A stretch of DNA of 64,000 nt from an uncultured Porphyromonadaceae bacterium (lineage in GTDB: Bacteria; Bacteroidota; Bacteroidia; Bacteroidales; Muribaculaceae): the NCBI GenBank assembly GCA_937921035.1, contig CALEUL010000060.1, positions 1 through 64,000 on the forward strand, read 5' to 3'. Position 1 is the first letter of the stretch. Each line of letters begins with the position of its first letter. Below the pieces are notes generated by a model that saw only the letters and a program-made list of their open reading frames with translations, had not been told where the DNA came from and ran no database searches. Both the position numbers and the translations under genes were made by a program. Positions 34,953-44,329 of the stretch are shown here, piece by piece.

Positions 34953-36977
34953 ATGGCACAGAACAACCTTGAGGGCATGATTGATTCCAGCCCCATCATG
35001 CACGATTTTGCCGATGTGGAAACTGGCAACAAGCCCGAGTACACTATCGACTCCAAGATTCCCGAAGGTCCTATCGCTGAGAAATGGACCAACTACAAAG
35101 CCCACCAGCACCTTGTTAACCCCGCTAACAAGCGTAACCTCGACATTATCGTCGTGGGTACTGGCCTCGCAGGTGCTTCGGCTGCCTCCACTCTCGGCGA
35201 AATGGGCTTCAACGTATACAACTTCTGCATCCAGGACAGCCCCCGCCGCGCTCACTCCATCGCTGCTCAGGGCGGTATCAACGCAGCAAAGAACTATCAG
35301 AACGACGGCGACTCCGTTTACCGCCTGTTCTACGACACCGTAAAAGGCGGCGACTTCCGCTCTCGTGAAGCTAACGTATACCGTCTTGCCGAAGTGTCAA
35401 ACAACATCATCGACCAGTGCGTGCAGCAGGGCGTTCCATTCGCCCGCGAATACGGCGGCCTCCTCGCTAACCGCTCGTTCGGCGGTGCTCAGGTAAGCCG
35501 TACATTCTACGCCAAGGGCCAGACAGGACAGCAGCTTCTCCTCGGTGCCTATAGCTCCCTCAACCGACAGATTCAGAAAGGAACCGTACGCTCATTCAAC
35601 CGTCGCGAGATGCTCGACATCGTCATAATCGACGGACGCGCACGCGGTATCATCGTTCGCAACCTCGTAACCGGCGAAATCGAGCGCTACGCCGCTCATG
35701 CCGTAGTTCTCGCTACCGGCGGCTACGGTCGTGCATTCTTCCTTTCCACAAACGCTATGGGATGCAACGGCTCCGCTGCTATCCAGGCTTTCAAGAAAGG
35801 CGCATACCTGGCAAACCTCGCCTTCACTCAGATTCACCCCACATGTATCCCCGTGCACGGCGAAGACCAGAGCAAGCTCACACTTATGAGCGAATCGCTC
35901 CGTAACGACGGCCGCATCTGGGTTCCCGCTAAGAAAGAAGATGCCGAAGCTATACGCGCCGGCAAAAAGAAACCAACCGATATCCCCGACGAAGACCGCG
36001 ACTTCTATCTCGAACGCCGCTACCCCGCATTCGGTAACCTCTGCCCACGCGATATCGCCAGCCGTGCCGCCAAGGAACGCTGCGACGCCGGCTTCGGCGT
36101 AGGTACTGGCAACGCCGTTTACCTCGACTTCAAGTACGCTATCCAGCGTCTCGGAAAGGACGTCGTACGCGACCGCTACGGCAACCTCTTCGACATGTAC
36201 CAGATGATCAGCGACGACAACCCATACGAGACTCCTATGATGATCTTCCCCGCAAGCCACTACACTATGGGCGGCATCTGGGTAGACTACGAGCTCCAGA
36301 CATCTATCAAGGGCCTCTTCGCTATCGGCGAATGCAACTTCTCCGACCACGGCGCTAACCGCCTCGGCGCATCAGCGCTTATGCAGGGCCTCGCCGACGG
36401 TTACTTCGTTCTGCCCTACACAATGCAGAACTACCTCAGCGACCAGATCAAGGTTCCCCGCTTCAAAACCACAGCGCCCGAATTCGACGCCGCCGAGAAA
36501 GCCGTACGCGAACGCATCGCTAAACTTATGAACATCAAGGGTACAAAGAGCCCCGACGAAATTCACAAGCGCCTCGGACACGTAATGTGGAACCTCGTTG
36601 GCATGGGTCGTACTCTTCAGAGCCTCGTTAAGGCTCTCGGTGAAATCGAGGAAGTTCGCAAGGAATTCTACACCGACCTCCGCGTGGTGGGCAAAGCCGA
36701 CGACCTCAACACCGAGCTCGAAAAGGCTCTCCGTCTGGAAGACTTCCTCGTTATCGCTCGAATGATGGCTATCGACGCTCTTAACCGCAACGAAAGCTGC
36801 GGCGCTCACTTCCGCGAAGAATATCAGACTGCCGACGGCGAAGCCGCTCGACGCGACGACGAGTACATGTACGTCAGCTGCTGGAAATACACCGGCGACA
36901 CCGAAAAGCCAATCCTCATCAAGGAACCCCTCAAATACGAGGCTATTAAGGTTCAGACACGTAACTACAAGTCATAA
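34953..36977 (+). CDS. Succinate dehydrogenase/fumarate reductase flavoprotein subunit
   Basis: Catalytic subunit with covalent FAD. Visible are the FAD loop IIVVGTGLAGASAASTLGEMG (about 60-80), the histidine attachment sequence RRAHSIAAQGGINAAKNY (about 98-115), and the active-site stretches TQIHPTCIPVHG (His) and HGANRLGASALMQGLADGY. The 674 residues include about 28 N-terminal residues before the conserved SKIPEGPIAEKWTNYK, more than I recall for relatives. It is the middle gene of a C-A-B operon. The reaction direction is probably fumarate reduction to succinate in an anaerobe, which is inference. Confidence 0.95.
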   Translation: MAQNNLEGMIDSSPIMHDFADVETGNKPEYTIDSKIPEGPIAEKWTNYKAHQHLVNPANKRNLDIIVVGTGLAGASAASTLGEMGFNVYNFCIQDSPRRAHSIAAQGGINAAKNYQNDGDSVYRLFYDTVKGGDFRSREANVYRLAEVSNNIIDQCVQQGVPFAREYGGLLANRSFGGAQVSRTFYAKGQTGQQLLLGAYSSLNRQIQKGTVRSFNRREMLDIVIIDGRARGIIVRNLVTGEIERYAAHAVVLATGGYGRAFFLSTNAMGCNGSAAIQAFKKGAYLANLAFTQIHPTCIPVHGEDQSKLTLMSESLRNDGRIWVPAKKEDAEAIRAGKKKPTDIPDEDRDFYLERRYPAFGNLCPRDIASRAAKERCDAGFGVGTGNAVYLDFKYAIQRLGKDVVRDRYGNLFDMYQMISDDNPYETPMMIFPASHYTMGGIWVDYELQTSIKGLFAIGECNFSDHGANRLGASALMQGLADGYFVLPYTMQNYLSDQIKVPRFKTTAPEFDAAEKAVRERIAKLMNIKGTKSPDEIHKRLGHVMWNLVGMGRTLQSLVKALGEIEEVRKEFYTDLRVVGKADDLNTELEKALRLEDFLVIARMMAIDALNRNESCGAHFREEYQTADGEAARRDDEYMYVSCWKYTGDTEKPILIKEPLKYEAIKVQTRNYKS

Positions 36978-37039
36978 TTCTAAACCACGTGGTGGCGACG
37001 GACTCCAAGCCGCCGCCCCTACCAAAGAAAAATTCGAAA
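36978..37039. other. Short spacer between flavoprotein and iron-sulfur genes with a REP-like hairpin
   Basis: The 62-bp gap contains GGTGGCGACGG (36990-37000) facing AGCCGCCGCC (37006-37015), followed by CCTACC. The flanking GTAGGGG on the minus strand recalls the REP-like family elsewhere in the window, but the core differs. It is a possible hairpin within the operon mRNA. Confidence 0.4.
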
Positions 37040-37795
37040 ATGGAACATACAATCAGCGTAAAACTGAAAATTTGGCGTCAGCGTGGTCCTAAGGAAAAAG
37101 GACAGTTCGTCAACTACGCCCTCGACAACGTTTCCACAGGCTCAAGCTTCCTCGAAATGCTCGACATGCTAAACCAGCAGCTCGTGGAAAAAGGCGAAGA
37201 ACCCGTTGTATTCGACAACGACTGCCGCGAAGGTATCTGCGGCATGTGCTCACTCTATATCAACGGCCATCCTCACGGCCCCGTGCAGGGTATCACAACA
37301 TGCCAGCTCCACATGCGCAAGTTCAACGACGGAGACACAATCACAATCGAACCCTGGCGCTCGGCTGCATTCCCTGTAATCCGCGACCTCATGGTTAACC
37401 GTAACGCCTTCGACCAGATTCAGCAGGCCGGCGGCTACGTATCATTCAACTGCGGCGGCGCTCCCGACGCAAACAGCACACCCATCAGCAAGGCCGTTGC
37501 CGACACCGCAATGGACTCCGCAACATGTATCGGCTGCGGCGCATGTGTGGCTGCCTGCAAGAACGGTTCCGCAATGCTCTTCGTATCCGCAAAGGTTAGC
37601 CAGTTCGCACTCCTGCCCCAGGGACAGGTTGAACGCAAGCGTCGTGCTCGCGCAATGGTACGCAAGATGGACGAACTCGGATTCGGCAACTGCACCAACA
37701 CCGGTGCATGCGCAGCCGAATGCCCAAAGAACGTACCCCTGAGCAACATCGCACGCCTCAACCGCGAATTCATCTCCGCAAAATGTTCGGAATAA
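37040..37795 (+). CDS. Succinate dehydrogenase/fumarate reductase iron-sulfur subunit
   Basis: Carries electrons between flavin and heme. The start was set at ATG 37040 (MEHTISVKLKIWRQRGPKEK); the longer frame from a GTG at 36989 adds proline-rich sequence (SKPPPLPKKNSK) unlike the family. The [2Fe-2S] motif is CREGICGMCSLYINGHPHGP with the distal Cys in GITTCQLH. The [4Fe-4S]/[3Fe-4S] region is CIGCGACVAACKNGSAML followed by NCTNTGACAAECPKNVPLSNI. The 251 residues fit the Bacteroidetes B subunit. It is the last gene of the operon and is followed by a terminator. Confidence 0.93.
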   Translation: MEHTISVKLKIWRQRGPKEKGQFVNYALDNVSTGSSFLEMLDMLNQQLVEKGEEPVVFDNDCREGICGMCSLYINGHPHGPVQGITTCQLHMRKFNDGDTITIEPWRSAAFPVIRDLMVNRNAFDQIQQAGGYVSFNCGGAPDANSTPISKAVADTAMDSATCIGCGACVAACKNGSAMLFVSAKVSQFALLPQGQVERKRRARAMVRKMDELGFGNCTNTGACAAECPKNVPLSNIARLNREFISAKCSE

Positions 37796-37812
37796 CACCT
37801 CCGACACCAAAA

Positions 37813-37844
37813 TAAAAAAATCCCGCCCCGGCGGGATTTTTTTG
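37813..37844 (+). terminator. Rho-independent terminator of the fumarate reductase operon
   Basis: TCCCGC (37821-37826) pairs with GCGGGA (37831-37836), flanked by seven A and seven T, so it may act in both directions. Confidence 0.88.
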
Positions 37845-37911
37845 TTTTTATAGCCTTCGTTCGAAAACCTCTTATGACAAGCGCACCACCGGCACAAGGA
37901 ATGCCTCCCAA

Positions 37912-37970
37912 TGTAGGGACGTGCCTTTGGTACGCCAACAACAGCACTGAGTATCAATGATTTAGACAAG
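37912..37970. repeat. REP-like element, copy 3 (single arm)
   Basis: TGTAGGGACGTGCCTTTGG at 37912-37930 matches the arms of the other copies, with later divergence (TACGCC for CACGTC). The tail GAGTATCAATGATTTAGACA resembles the tail of copy 2 (GACTATCAGCGTTTTAGACA). Confidence 0.75.
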
Positions 37971-38000
37971 CGTTTCCCCAAGCGTCCCCTATCCTTTTTT

Positions 38001-38738
38001 CTATTTCTTTGTGATACGGCCAAGCACAGCCTCCCCTACCGACACATTGAGGGCGCGGGGATAACGGATATCGGCGAATACCTGCGCGAGCGTCTGCTTA
38101 GCATTCTCCTCGATGAACACCTTTGATTCCGGCAGCGCCTCCTTTTCGGCATAGAAGCGGTCAATATCCTCCGCTGTCGCATCGTGATATACCTCATGAT
38201 GCAGCACAGCCTCCACAGGAAGACGGTCAGAAACAGGATGCTCCTGCTCCGCAGGATAGCCCAGGGCAATGCCCACCAGCGGCAACACCCCGTCTGGCAG
38301 ATTCAGAGCATCCACAAAACCCTGCACATTGTACGTGGCAGTGCCAAGATAGCAGCACCCAAGACCATTCTGTTCAGCCGCAGTAACAAGCTGCTGGGCG
38401 AATATGGCAGCATCCGTAATCGCCGACAGGTAGCCGCCGAAATTATCAAGACCCGTCTCAGCCTCGCGGGCATCGCACCACTGGCCGAAACGCCTTATAT
38501 CGGCGCAAACAGTCAGCAGAACAGGAGCCCCCGTAGCCGCTGGCTGGCTGAAATGCAGCGGAGCCAGGCGTCGGCGTCCCTCATCCGTCGTCGTGGCTAC
38601 GACGCTGTACAGTTGCATATTGCCCGTATTGGGAGCATGCGCCGCCGCGTCAACAAGAGCGGCTATCGTCTCATCAGATACCGGTCTGTTGTCGAAGACT
38701 CGTACAGTAGACCGGTGCGTGAAAAAATCGAGATTCAT
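38001..38738 (-). CDS. Nitroreductase family (NfsA-like) flavoprotein
   Basis: The 245-residue protein is an NAD(P)H:FMN oxidoreductase of the nitroreductase fold. It opens FFTHRSTVRVFDNRPVSDETI with the FMN phosphate-binding Arg-Ser-x-Arg-x-Phe pattern. It continues with AAHAPNTGNMQLYSVVATT and the central QNGLGCCYLGTATYN near residue 130. The C-terminus carries PAEQEHPVSDRLPVEAVLHHEVY, the acceptor-binding tail of the NfsA/Frp group. No transmembrane or export signal is present. It probably forms a homodimer. It is the last of three minus-strand genes, 15 bp after the META-domain gene. Confidence 0.87.
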   Translation of the reverse strand: MNLDFFTHRSTVRVFDNRPVSDETIAALVDAAAHAPNTGNMQLYSVVATTTDEGRRRLAPLHFSQPAATGAPVLLTVCADIRRFGQWCDAREAETGLDNFGGYLSAITDAAIFAQQLVTAAEQNGLGCCYLGTATYNVQGFVDALNLPDGVLPLVGIALGYPAEQEHPVSDRLPVEAVLHHEVYHDATAEDIDRFYAEKEALPESKVFIEENAKQTLAQVFADIRYPRALNVSVGEAVLGRITKK

Positions 38739-38752
38739 ATTCTTCCTTGCTG

Positions 38753-39676
38753 TTATTCGTTTTCTGTCAGGGGTATTTTCTTGAGCGTAAGCGTCTGACG
38801 CCCCTTGGCATCAAGCAATATTACCGTATCCTCATGCTTGCCGGCCACGGCGGTTACCGCCTGTTCAAGGCCAACAAGAATTCGACGTTCCTGGTCCTCC
38901 TTGGGGCACGCCATACGCGTAATTCCCATGTCGCTGAAGTCTATCGCATTGCTGCGCGACGGGTCGATATACAGTTCGCCGTTGAAATAGTTACATCCTG
39001 TGTTGCCGTGAACCTTAAGCTGAGCGATATCGATAAACAGATTAGCCTCCTCATCGTCGATGCTCTTGCCCTCTGCCGACGTTATGCGCCAGTTACCGTT
39101 AAGAAACTCCATATTATGTCGTCGCAGGGTAACCTCGGCAACTCCCTTGCCGTTCTTCAGATACAGATACGTATCCTGCCCTATCGTGCGGCAATCAACC
39201 GAGTAGCTCATGCCGTCCGACAGAACGCCGGCTATAAGTTCGCCGTATTTGTTGTCGGGACACATTTTCATCGTCGACAGTACTGCGTTGAACATTATCT
39301 TGCCATCGCTGCGCAGAACATAATCTCCGTTCAGCACATTGCACCCGTCGCCGGCATAAAAGCGGCCCTTTCGGTCAAATACAATATATGGAGCATCATC
39401 CTCCGCCTGGACTGTCTTGCCCTTAACGCCGGATATCAGCCATTCTCCGCCGTACAGCTCATCCTCGTTCGGCATACGCCCTGCAGCGGTGAGGGTCTCG
39501 CCTGTGTTGTGCTTGTTTTTGTGCCGGTTCTTCTTGTCTTTCTTCTTCTCCGGCTTAACAACTTCAACCGGCTCCACCTTCCTGTCGGATTTGCCGGATA
39601 CGGATTTTTTGATAACCGAACAGGAGCTCACAAGCAGCGCAGCTGATAAAGAATATGCTATAAGTTTAATTTTCAT
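38753..39676 (-). CDS. META-domain (HslJ-like) lipoprotein
   Basis: The 307-residue protein has a lipobox (AALLVSSC, Cys about residue 19) and a lysine-rich linker (PEKKKDKKNRHKNKHN). Two META/HslJ-type domains follow at about residues 70-180 and 190-300. Each has the -L-x-G-x-W- start (GGEWLISGVKGKTVQ, NGNWRITSAEGKSIDD) and the NTGCNYFNG / GCNVLNGDY motif, followed by MTRM-type sequence (MGITRMACPKEDQERRI). META domains are linked to envelope stress and heat-inducible lipoproteins. No ligand is established. Confidence 0.85.
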   Translation of the reverse strand: MKIKLIAYSLSAALLVSSCSVIKKSVSGKSDRKVEPVEVVKPEKKKDKKNRHKNKHNTGETLTAAGRMPNEDELYGGEWLISGVKGKTVQAEDDAPYIVFDRKGRFYAGDGCNVLNGDYVLRSDGKIMFNAVLSTMKMCPDNKYGELIAGVLSDGMSYSVDCRTIGQDTYLYLKNGKGVAEVTLRRHNMEFLNGNWRITSAEGKSIDDEEANLFIDIAQLKVHGNTGCNYFNGELYIDPSRSNAIDFSDMGITRMACPKEDQERRILVGLEQAVTAVAGKHEDTVILLDAKGRQTLTLKKIPLTENE

Positions 39677-39697
39677 GTAGTTATAAATTGTAGTCTA

Positions 39698-41263
39698 TTA
39701 ATTCAGAACAACTTTTGCCGTTTCAATGCCGGCTCTTACTATATAAACGCCGCACGGCAGGCTGATATTGTACGATGCCGCTGTTTCCGAAGCCACGCAC
39801 ATGCCCTCGGCTGTATATATACGGATGTCTGTTTCCGACGCTGCTTCAACTGTTATGCTGCATCCACGCGCACTGATGCTTGCCTTCCTCGCTACTACGC
39901 CCTCTATTCCGTCGCAAAGAGCCTGTATAGTTCCGAATTCTTTCCATTGTTCCGCTTCCTTGTACGCTCCTATCGAACCCAGTTCTACCGACAGAACTGC
40001 ATTCTCCTGATTGGCTTTGTAGAAAGCGTAGCTCCCGAGCGTCGGAGGATTCACTGCCTCGCAAACCACCGATCGAAGCGACGGATTCATCGAGAACACC
40101 TCCGTTCCGAGTGTTTCTACGTTACGGCCAAGATGCACTGTCTCAAGTGAGGTGCACTGCGAAAAAGTGTAGTCGTCAACACTTTTTACCGACTGGGGAA
40201 GCGTCAGGGATTTCAATGCCGAACAGCCGTAGAATACGTTCCAGTCTATCTGTTCAAGCTTTTCGTTGAACACTATATCGTCGAGCGACGAGCACTCGAA
40301 GAAAGCGCCGTTTTTAATCACCTCCACATTCTCGCCAAGGGTTAGTTTCTTAAGCGACGAACAGCCGTAGCATAGCTTCACTGGAACCTCGGTATAGCTA
40401 TCGGGTATAACAATTTCCTGTAGGGACGTGCAGTTCTGGAACATTCCTCCCGAGATAGACCACGGGGTAGGTGGCAGTGTGGCGGACGTTAGCTGTTTGC
40501 AGTCCTCGAAAACATTGTATCCGAAAGATACCGGTGCGGTGATATTGCCGAGGTCCGCGCTCAGCAGACCGGTCCCGGAGAACGCCGAAGATTCCACCGT
40601 CTCAAGCTGGCTGCCGAAAATAACAACCATCATCTTTTCACATGCCTCGAATGCATAAGCACCTATCGACTTCAGGCCCTCAGGCAGAGCCATTGCCGTA
40701 AGCGACGTGCAGTTCTTGAACGCTTCCTCGCCTATTGTCCGAAGACCCGCTGGAAGAGATACCGACCCGAGAGACGTACACGAGTTGAAGCAGCCCGCTG
40801 GCAGGTCCTTTATGCCGTCAGGCACTCCCATAACGATAAGCGACGTACAGTTATAGAATGTGGAATTTCCTATCTCCTCAAGATTCGAGGGCAACGATAT
40901 GTCATACAGTGCGGTGCAGCCCGAGAAGACTGCTAATTTGAGCGATTTCAGACCTGCCGGCAGGCCGACACCTTCAAGAGAGAGGCAGTCCATAAATGCC
41001 CAGTTGTCTATGGTCTCTACATTCTCGCCTACGTATATCTTCGTAATGGCCGTTTTGCTGAATGCGTTGCGGCCGATGGCGGTAACTTCCTTGAGTACGG
41101 AGTCTGAGTTCATGTCTATCACAGTCTCGCTGCCTTTCCACATGGCGAGTGTCTTGCCGTCGTCGGACAATGTATACGATTCCGGCGAATAGTCGGCCCA
41201 CGTCATCATTGGCGAAAAAAACGCTGCTGCGCTTAGGATTACTGTGGAAAATATTCTGTTCAT
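39698..41263 (-). CDS. BspA-like leucine-rich repeat surface protein
   Basis: The 521-residue protein has a signal peptide (MNRIFSTVILSAAAFFSPMMTWADYS). About 15 LRR_5/BspA repeats of ~23 residues fill most of the protein (FYNCTSLIVMGVPDGIKDLP, FKNCTSLTAMALPEGLKSIG, with CTSL at many repeat heads). The C-terminal tail (SISARGCSITVEAASETDI to GVYIVRAGIETAKVVLN) resembles type IX secretion sorting tails and is much like that of the 5857 gene. BspA-type proteins bind host matrix or other bacteria. Its start faces the threonine ammonia-lyase gene with ~125 bp between. Confidence 0.85.
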   Translation of the reverse strand: MNRIFSTVILSAAAFFSPMMTWADYSPESYTLSDDGKTLAMWKGSETVIDMNSDSVLKEVTAIGRNAFSKTAITKIYVGENVETIDNWAFMDCLSLEGVGLPAGLKSLKLAVFSGCTALYDISLPSNLEEIGNSTFYNCTSLIVMGVPDGIKDLPAGCFNSCTSLGSVSLPAGLRTIGEEAFKNCTSLTAMALPEGLKSIGAYAFEACEKMMVVIFGSQLETVESSAFSGTGLLSADLGNITAPVSFGYNVFEDCKQLTSATLPPTPWSISGGMFQNCTSLQEIVIPDSYTEVPVKLCYGCSSLKKLTLGENVEVIKNGAFFECSSLDDIVFNEKLEQIDWNVFYGCSALKSLTLPQSVKSVDDYTFSQCTSLETVHLGRNVETLGTEVFSMNPSLRSVVCEAVNPPTLGSYAFYKANQENAVLSVELGSIGAYKEAEQWKEFGTIQALCDGIEGVVARKASISARGCSITVEAASETDIRIYTAEGMCVASETAASYNISLPCGVYIVRAGIETAKVVLN

Positions 41264-41360
41264 AATGCTCCAAATTATGTTTATAATCGTTTTGAGAGCG
41301 TAAAATTACACATTATTAATTAAAAAGAACATATTGGTTGGACGTTTGCCCGAAAAAAAG

Positions 41361-41369
41361 TAATTTTGC
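41361..41369 (+). promoter_or_regulatory. Promoter -7 box of threonine ammonia-lyase operon
   Basis: TAATTTTGC at 41361-41369 with TTTG at 41345-41348; the spacing is near the usual -33/-7 distance. The ATG follows 20 bp later. Confidence 0.65.
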
Positions 41370-41389
41370 CATAACAAAATATAGAACCA

Positions 41390-42586
41390 ATGCTCGAAAT
41401 CAGTGAAATATTCAATGCGGCTGCCGTTCTGAAAGACGTAGCACGCAAAACAGCTATTATTCCGGCTCCTAAGCTGAGGCCTGGATGCGAAATTTTCCTC
41501 AAAACGGAAAATCTTCAGCTTACTGGCTCTTTCAAACTTCGTGGCGCGTACTATAAAATCAGCCAGCTAACCGACGAGGAGAAAGCAAGAGGCGTAATCG
41601 CTTGCTCGGCCGGTAACCACGCGCAGGGCGTTGCTCTCGGTGCTACGCACAACGGTATAAAATCGCTGATATGCCTTCCTGCCGGTGCGCCTCTTTCAAA
41701 GGTCGAGGCCACTAAGAATTTCGGGGCCGATGTGTGCCTTGTGCCAGGTGTATACGACGACGCTTATGCGCGTGCTATGCAGCTCCAGCAGGAACACGGC
41801 TACACTTTCGTGCATCCCTTCGACGATCCGAAGGTAATTGCCGGACAGGGTACAATCGGACTTGAAATACTCGACCAGATGCCCGACGTTCAGGCTGTAA
41901 TCGTTCCTATTGGTGGCGGCGGTCTTATATCGGGTGTCGCTTTTGCGATAAAGACTCTCCGCCCCGACGTTAAAGTATACGGCGTCCAGAGCTCCGGAGC
42001 ACCGTCTATGGCGGCTTCGCTCAAGGAAGGAAAGCTATGCCACCTCAACGATGTTTCTACTATCGCCGACGGTATTGCCGTCAAAGAACCCGGTGTTAAC
42101 ACATTCGACATGTGCAACAAATACGTCGACGAGGTCGTTACCGTTACCGACGACGAGATTGCTGCCGCAATCCTTGCTCTTATCGAACAGCAGAAACTCG
42201 TTGCCGAAGGAGCCGGTGCTGTCGCAGTAGCCGCTGCCATGTTCGGCAAGCTGCCTATCGACAACCTGCGGACCGTTTGCCTCGTCTCGGGTGGAAACAT
42301 CGACGTAAACACCCTCAGCCGAGTTATCACACGCGGTCTAAACAAGAGCGGACGCAACTACACTTTCATTATCGACCTTGCCGACAAGCCAGGACAGCTT
42401 TCGGGCGTATGCAGCGTTATCGGCGCAAAAGGTGGTAACATCATCAGCGTTACTCACGAGCGCATAAACTCCAGTGCCGAAATCAACGGTTGCACTATAC
42501 GTGTAGAGCTGGAGACCCGCGACAAAAACCATATCGAAGAAATTCGCACGGCCCTGCGTGAGGCCGCGTACAAAGTTTTGAACTAA
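41390..42586 (+). CDS. ilvA: Threonine ammonia-lyase
   Basis: PLP enzyme that deaminates threonine to 2-oxobutanoate, feeding isoleucine synthesis or threonine catabolism. The 398 residues have the PLP-lysine sequence GSFKLRGAYYKIS (about 48-60), the substrate loop SAGNHAQGVALG (about 77-88) and the glycine loop GGGGLISGVAFAIK (about 178-191). The C-terminal ACT-like domain begins YTFIIDLADKPGQLSGVCSV (about 322 on), which suggests allosteric control. The short form with one regulatory domain could equally be called tdcB. It starts the plus-strand run to 45076. Confidence 0.92.
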   Translation: MLEISEIFNAAAVLKDVARKTAIIPAPKLRPGCEIFLKTENLQLTGSFKLRGAYYKISQLTDEEKARGVIACSAGNHAQGVALGATHNGIKSLICLPAGAPLSKVEATKNFGADVCLVPGVYDDAYARAMQLQQEHGYTFVHPFDDPKVIAGQGTIGLEILDQMPDVQAVIVPIGGGGLISGVAFAIKTLRPDVKVYGVQSSGAPSMAASLKEGKLCHLNDVSTIADGIAVKEPGVNTFDMCNKYVDEVVTVTDDEIAAAILALIEQQKLVAEGAGAVAVAAAMFGKLPIDNLRTVCLVSGGNIDVNTLSRVITRGLNKSGRNYTFIIDLADKPGQLSGVCSVIGAKGGNIISVTHERINSSAEINGCTIRVELETRDKNHIEEIRTALREAAYKVLN

Positions 42587-42587
42587 A

Positions 42588-43787
42588 ATGAAAGCTTTAA
42601 TCGCAATGGCGCTATGCGCCTTCCCTGTGGCTGCTATGGCCGAGAACACCGATTCTGTCGCCGCAGATACCGTAAAATTTCAGTTCACCGACATAAAGAC
42701 CATTCCAACCACTTCCGTAAAGGACCAGAATAAATCGGGAACATGCTGGTGCTTCGCCGGCACATCGTTCTTCGAGGACGAAATAATGCGAAAGGGCGGC
42801 GACTCGCTGGACATTTCCGAAATGTTTACCGTTCGTAAATGCTACGAAGACAAAGCCGAACGATTCATACGTCTTTACGGCGAAACAAACTTCGCCGCCG
42901 GCGGATCTGCTATGGATGTCCCTTATGTATGGGAGCGATACGGAGCTGTCCCGGAGGAAATTTATTCCGGACTCCAGTACGGCGAGGCTAAACACGTTCA
43001 CGGCGAACTCGACGCCGCGCTGTCAGCTTTCCTCAAAGCCGTAGTCAGCAAGCCTAACAAAAAGCTCACTACCGCATGGCGAAAAGGTGTGAAAGGTATC
43101 CTCGACGCTTATCTCGGCGAAGTACCCGAAACTTTCACTTACAAAGGCAAGCAGTACACCCCGAAAAGCTATGCCGAAAGCCTCGGGCTGGACATGGACG
43201 ACTATGTGCCGCTGACTTCCTTCACTCACCATCCTTTCTACACTCAGTTCGCTGTCGAAGTGCCGGACAACTGGCTGTGGGCGCAGTACTGGAACGTCCC
43301 GATGGACGAGCTCAAAGCTATCGTGGACAATGCCATCGAAAAAGGTTATACCGTTATTTGGGCAGCCGACGTTAGCGAGGGCGGTTTCAAATGGAAAGAC
43401 GGCGTGGCACTGATGCCTAAAGGCAAGGACGAGGGCGACATGAACGACACCGAACTCTCGCGATGGGTAAAGCTGTCCGACAAGGAGCGTGAGAACAACA
43501 AGTACGACTTCAAAGGTCCCGTCGAGGAGATTACCGTTACACAGGAAATGCGTCAGGAAATGTTCGACAACCAGGAAACTACCGACGACCACGGTATGGA
43601 AATTGTCGGTATCGCAAAGGACCAGAACGGAAACCGCTACTACAAAGTCAAGAACTCCTGGGACACAAACCAGATCTACGACGGGTTCTTCTACGTTAGC
43701 GAACCATACTTCCTGGCAAAGACTGTCGACATCCTTGTCAACCGCAAGGCCATTCCCGACGTTATTGCTAAAAAGCTCAAAAAGTGA
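42588..43787 (+). CDS. C1-family aminopeptidase (bleomycin-hydrolase/PepC-like), exported
   Basis: The 399-residue cysteine peptidase has a signal-like start (MKALIAMALCAFPVAAMAENTD), so it probably acts in the periplasm. Catalytic residues are visible: Gln and Cys in SVKDQNKSGTCWCFAGTSFF (about residues 42-58), His in TTDDHGMEIVGIAKD (about 330), and Asn in YKVKNSWDTNQIYDGFFYV (about 350). Such enzymes trim N-terminal residues and are common in Bacteroidales. Its ATG follows ilvA by a single base, and the next gene overlaps its stop, so the unit is translated together. Confidence 0.9.
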   Translation: MKALIAMALCAFPVAAMAENTDSVAADTVKFQFTDIKTIPTTSVKDQNKSGTCWCFAGTSFFEDEIMRKGGDSLDISEMFTVRKCYEDKAERFIRLYGETNFAAGGSAMDVPYVWERYGAVPEEIYSGLQYGEAKHVHGELDAALSAFLKAVVSKPNKKLTTAWRKGVKGILDAYLGEVPETFTYKGKQYTPKSYAESLGLDMDDYVPLTSFTHHPFYTQFAVEVPDNWLWAQYWNVPMDELKAIVDNAIEKGYTVIWAADVSEGGFKWKDGVALMPKGKDEGDMNDTELSRWVKLSDKERENNKYDFKGPVEEITVTQEMRQEMFDNQETTDDHGMEIVGIAKDQNGNRYYKVKNSWDTNQIYDGFFYVSEPYFLAKTVDILVNRKAIPDVIAKKLKK

Positions 43788-44323
43788 AAACTGCAAAACT
43801 ACTCATCCTCTCTGTCCTGACGGCTGCTGCTTTCACGGCTTGCCGCACTACCGAAGACAACTACCGTCAGGCATACGAACGCACTGTTGCGGCAAAAGCT
43901 CAACAGGACACCCTCGACAACGCTATCTACGGCCACGAGCGTCGCAACATGACCGAGACTAAGGTCCGCACTGCTGTCGGAGAGGTTACCATCAAAACGC
44001 AGTTTGTACGCGTTGCCGACGACTGCGGAATCAACGAAAACCTGCACCGCTACAACACCGTAGTGGGTCAGTTCAAACAGATTTTCAATGCCAAATCCAT
44101 GCGCGAACGCCTTATCGACGCCGGATTCCCTGCTACGATTGTCGTAGAAACAGCCGAACCATACTACTACATCGTTATCGGATCCTTCAACACTATCGAC
44201 GAGGCTGCCGACGCGATGGACAAATATCTCGCGTCGGGTTGCAAAATCGGCAATGCGAAAGAGCCTTTCGTTCTCGACGCTACTGCACGTCGCAGCCCGC
44301 TGACGCGCAAAGCAAACAAATAA
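43784..44323 (+). CDS. SPOR-domain lipoprotein
   Basis: The 179-residue protein starts with GTG overlapping the previous stop by 4 bases, and has a lipobox (LTAAAFTAC, Cys about residue 20). A coiled linker with polar residues is followed by an SPOR-like domain at the end (about 95-165): VVGQFKQIFNAKSMRERLIDAG, then TAEPYYYIVIGSFNTIDEAADAMD, a typical strand-helix-strand-helix pattern. SPOR domains bind denuded septal peptidoglycan. A periplasmic cell-wall role is likely. Its place between a peptidase and a CpsB-like phosphatase suggests an envelope operon. Confidence 0.8.
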   Translation: MKTAKLLILSVLTAAAFTACRTTEDNYRQAYERTVAAKAQQDTLDNAIYGHERRNMTETKVRTAVGEVTIKTQFVRVADDCGINENLHRYNTVVGQFKQIFNAKSMRERLIDAGFPATIVVETAEPYYYIVIGSFNTIDEAADAMDKYLASGCKIGNAKEPFVLDATARRSPLTRKANK

Positions 44324-44329
44324 CTATCT

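Noticed and set aside
36989..37039. GTG start 17 codons upstream of the iron-sulfur subunit
   Set aside because: The added Pro/Lys-rich residues do not match the family. ATG 37040 begins the conserved sequence.
40421..40440. TGTAGGGACGTGCAG, similar to the REP-like core, inside the LRR gene
   Set aside because: On the coding strand it spells N-C-T-S-L-Q, a normal head of the BspA repeats. The palindrome and tail of the REP-like family are missing.
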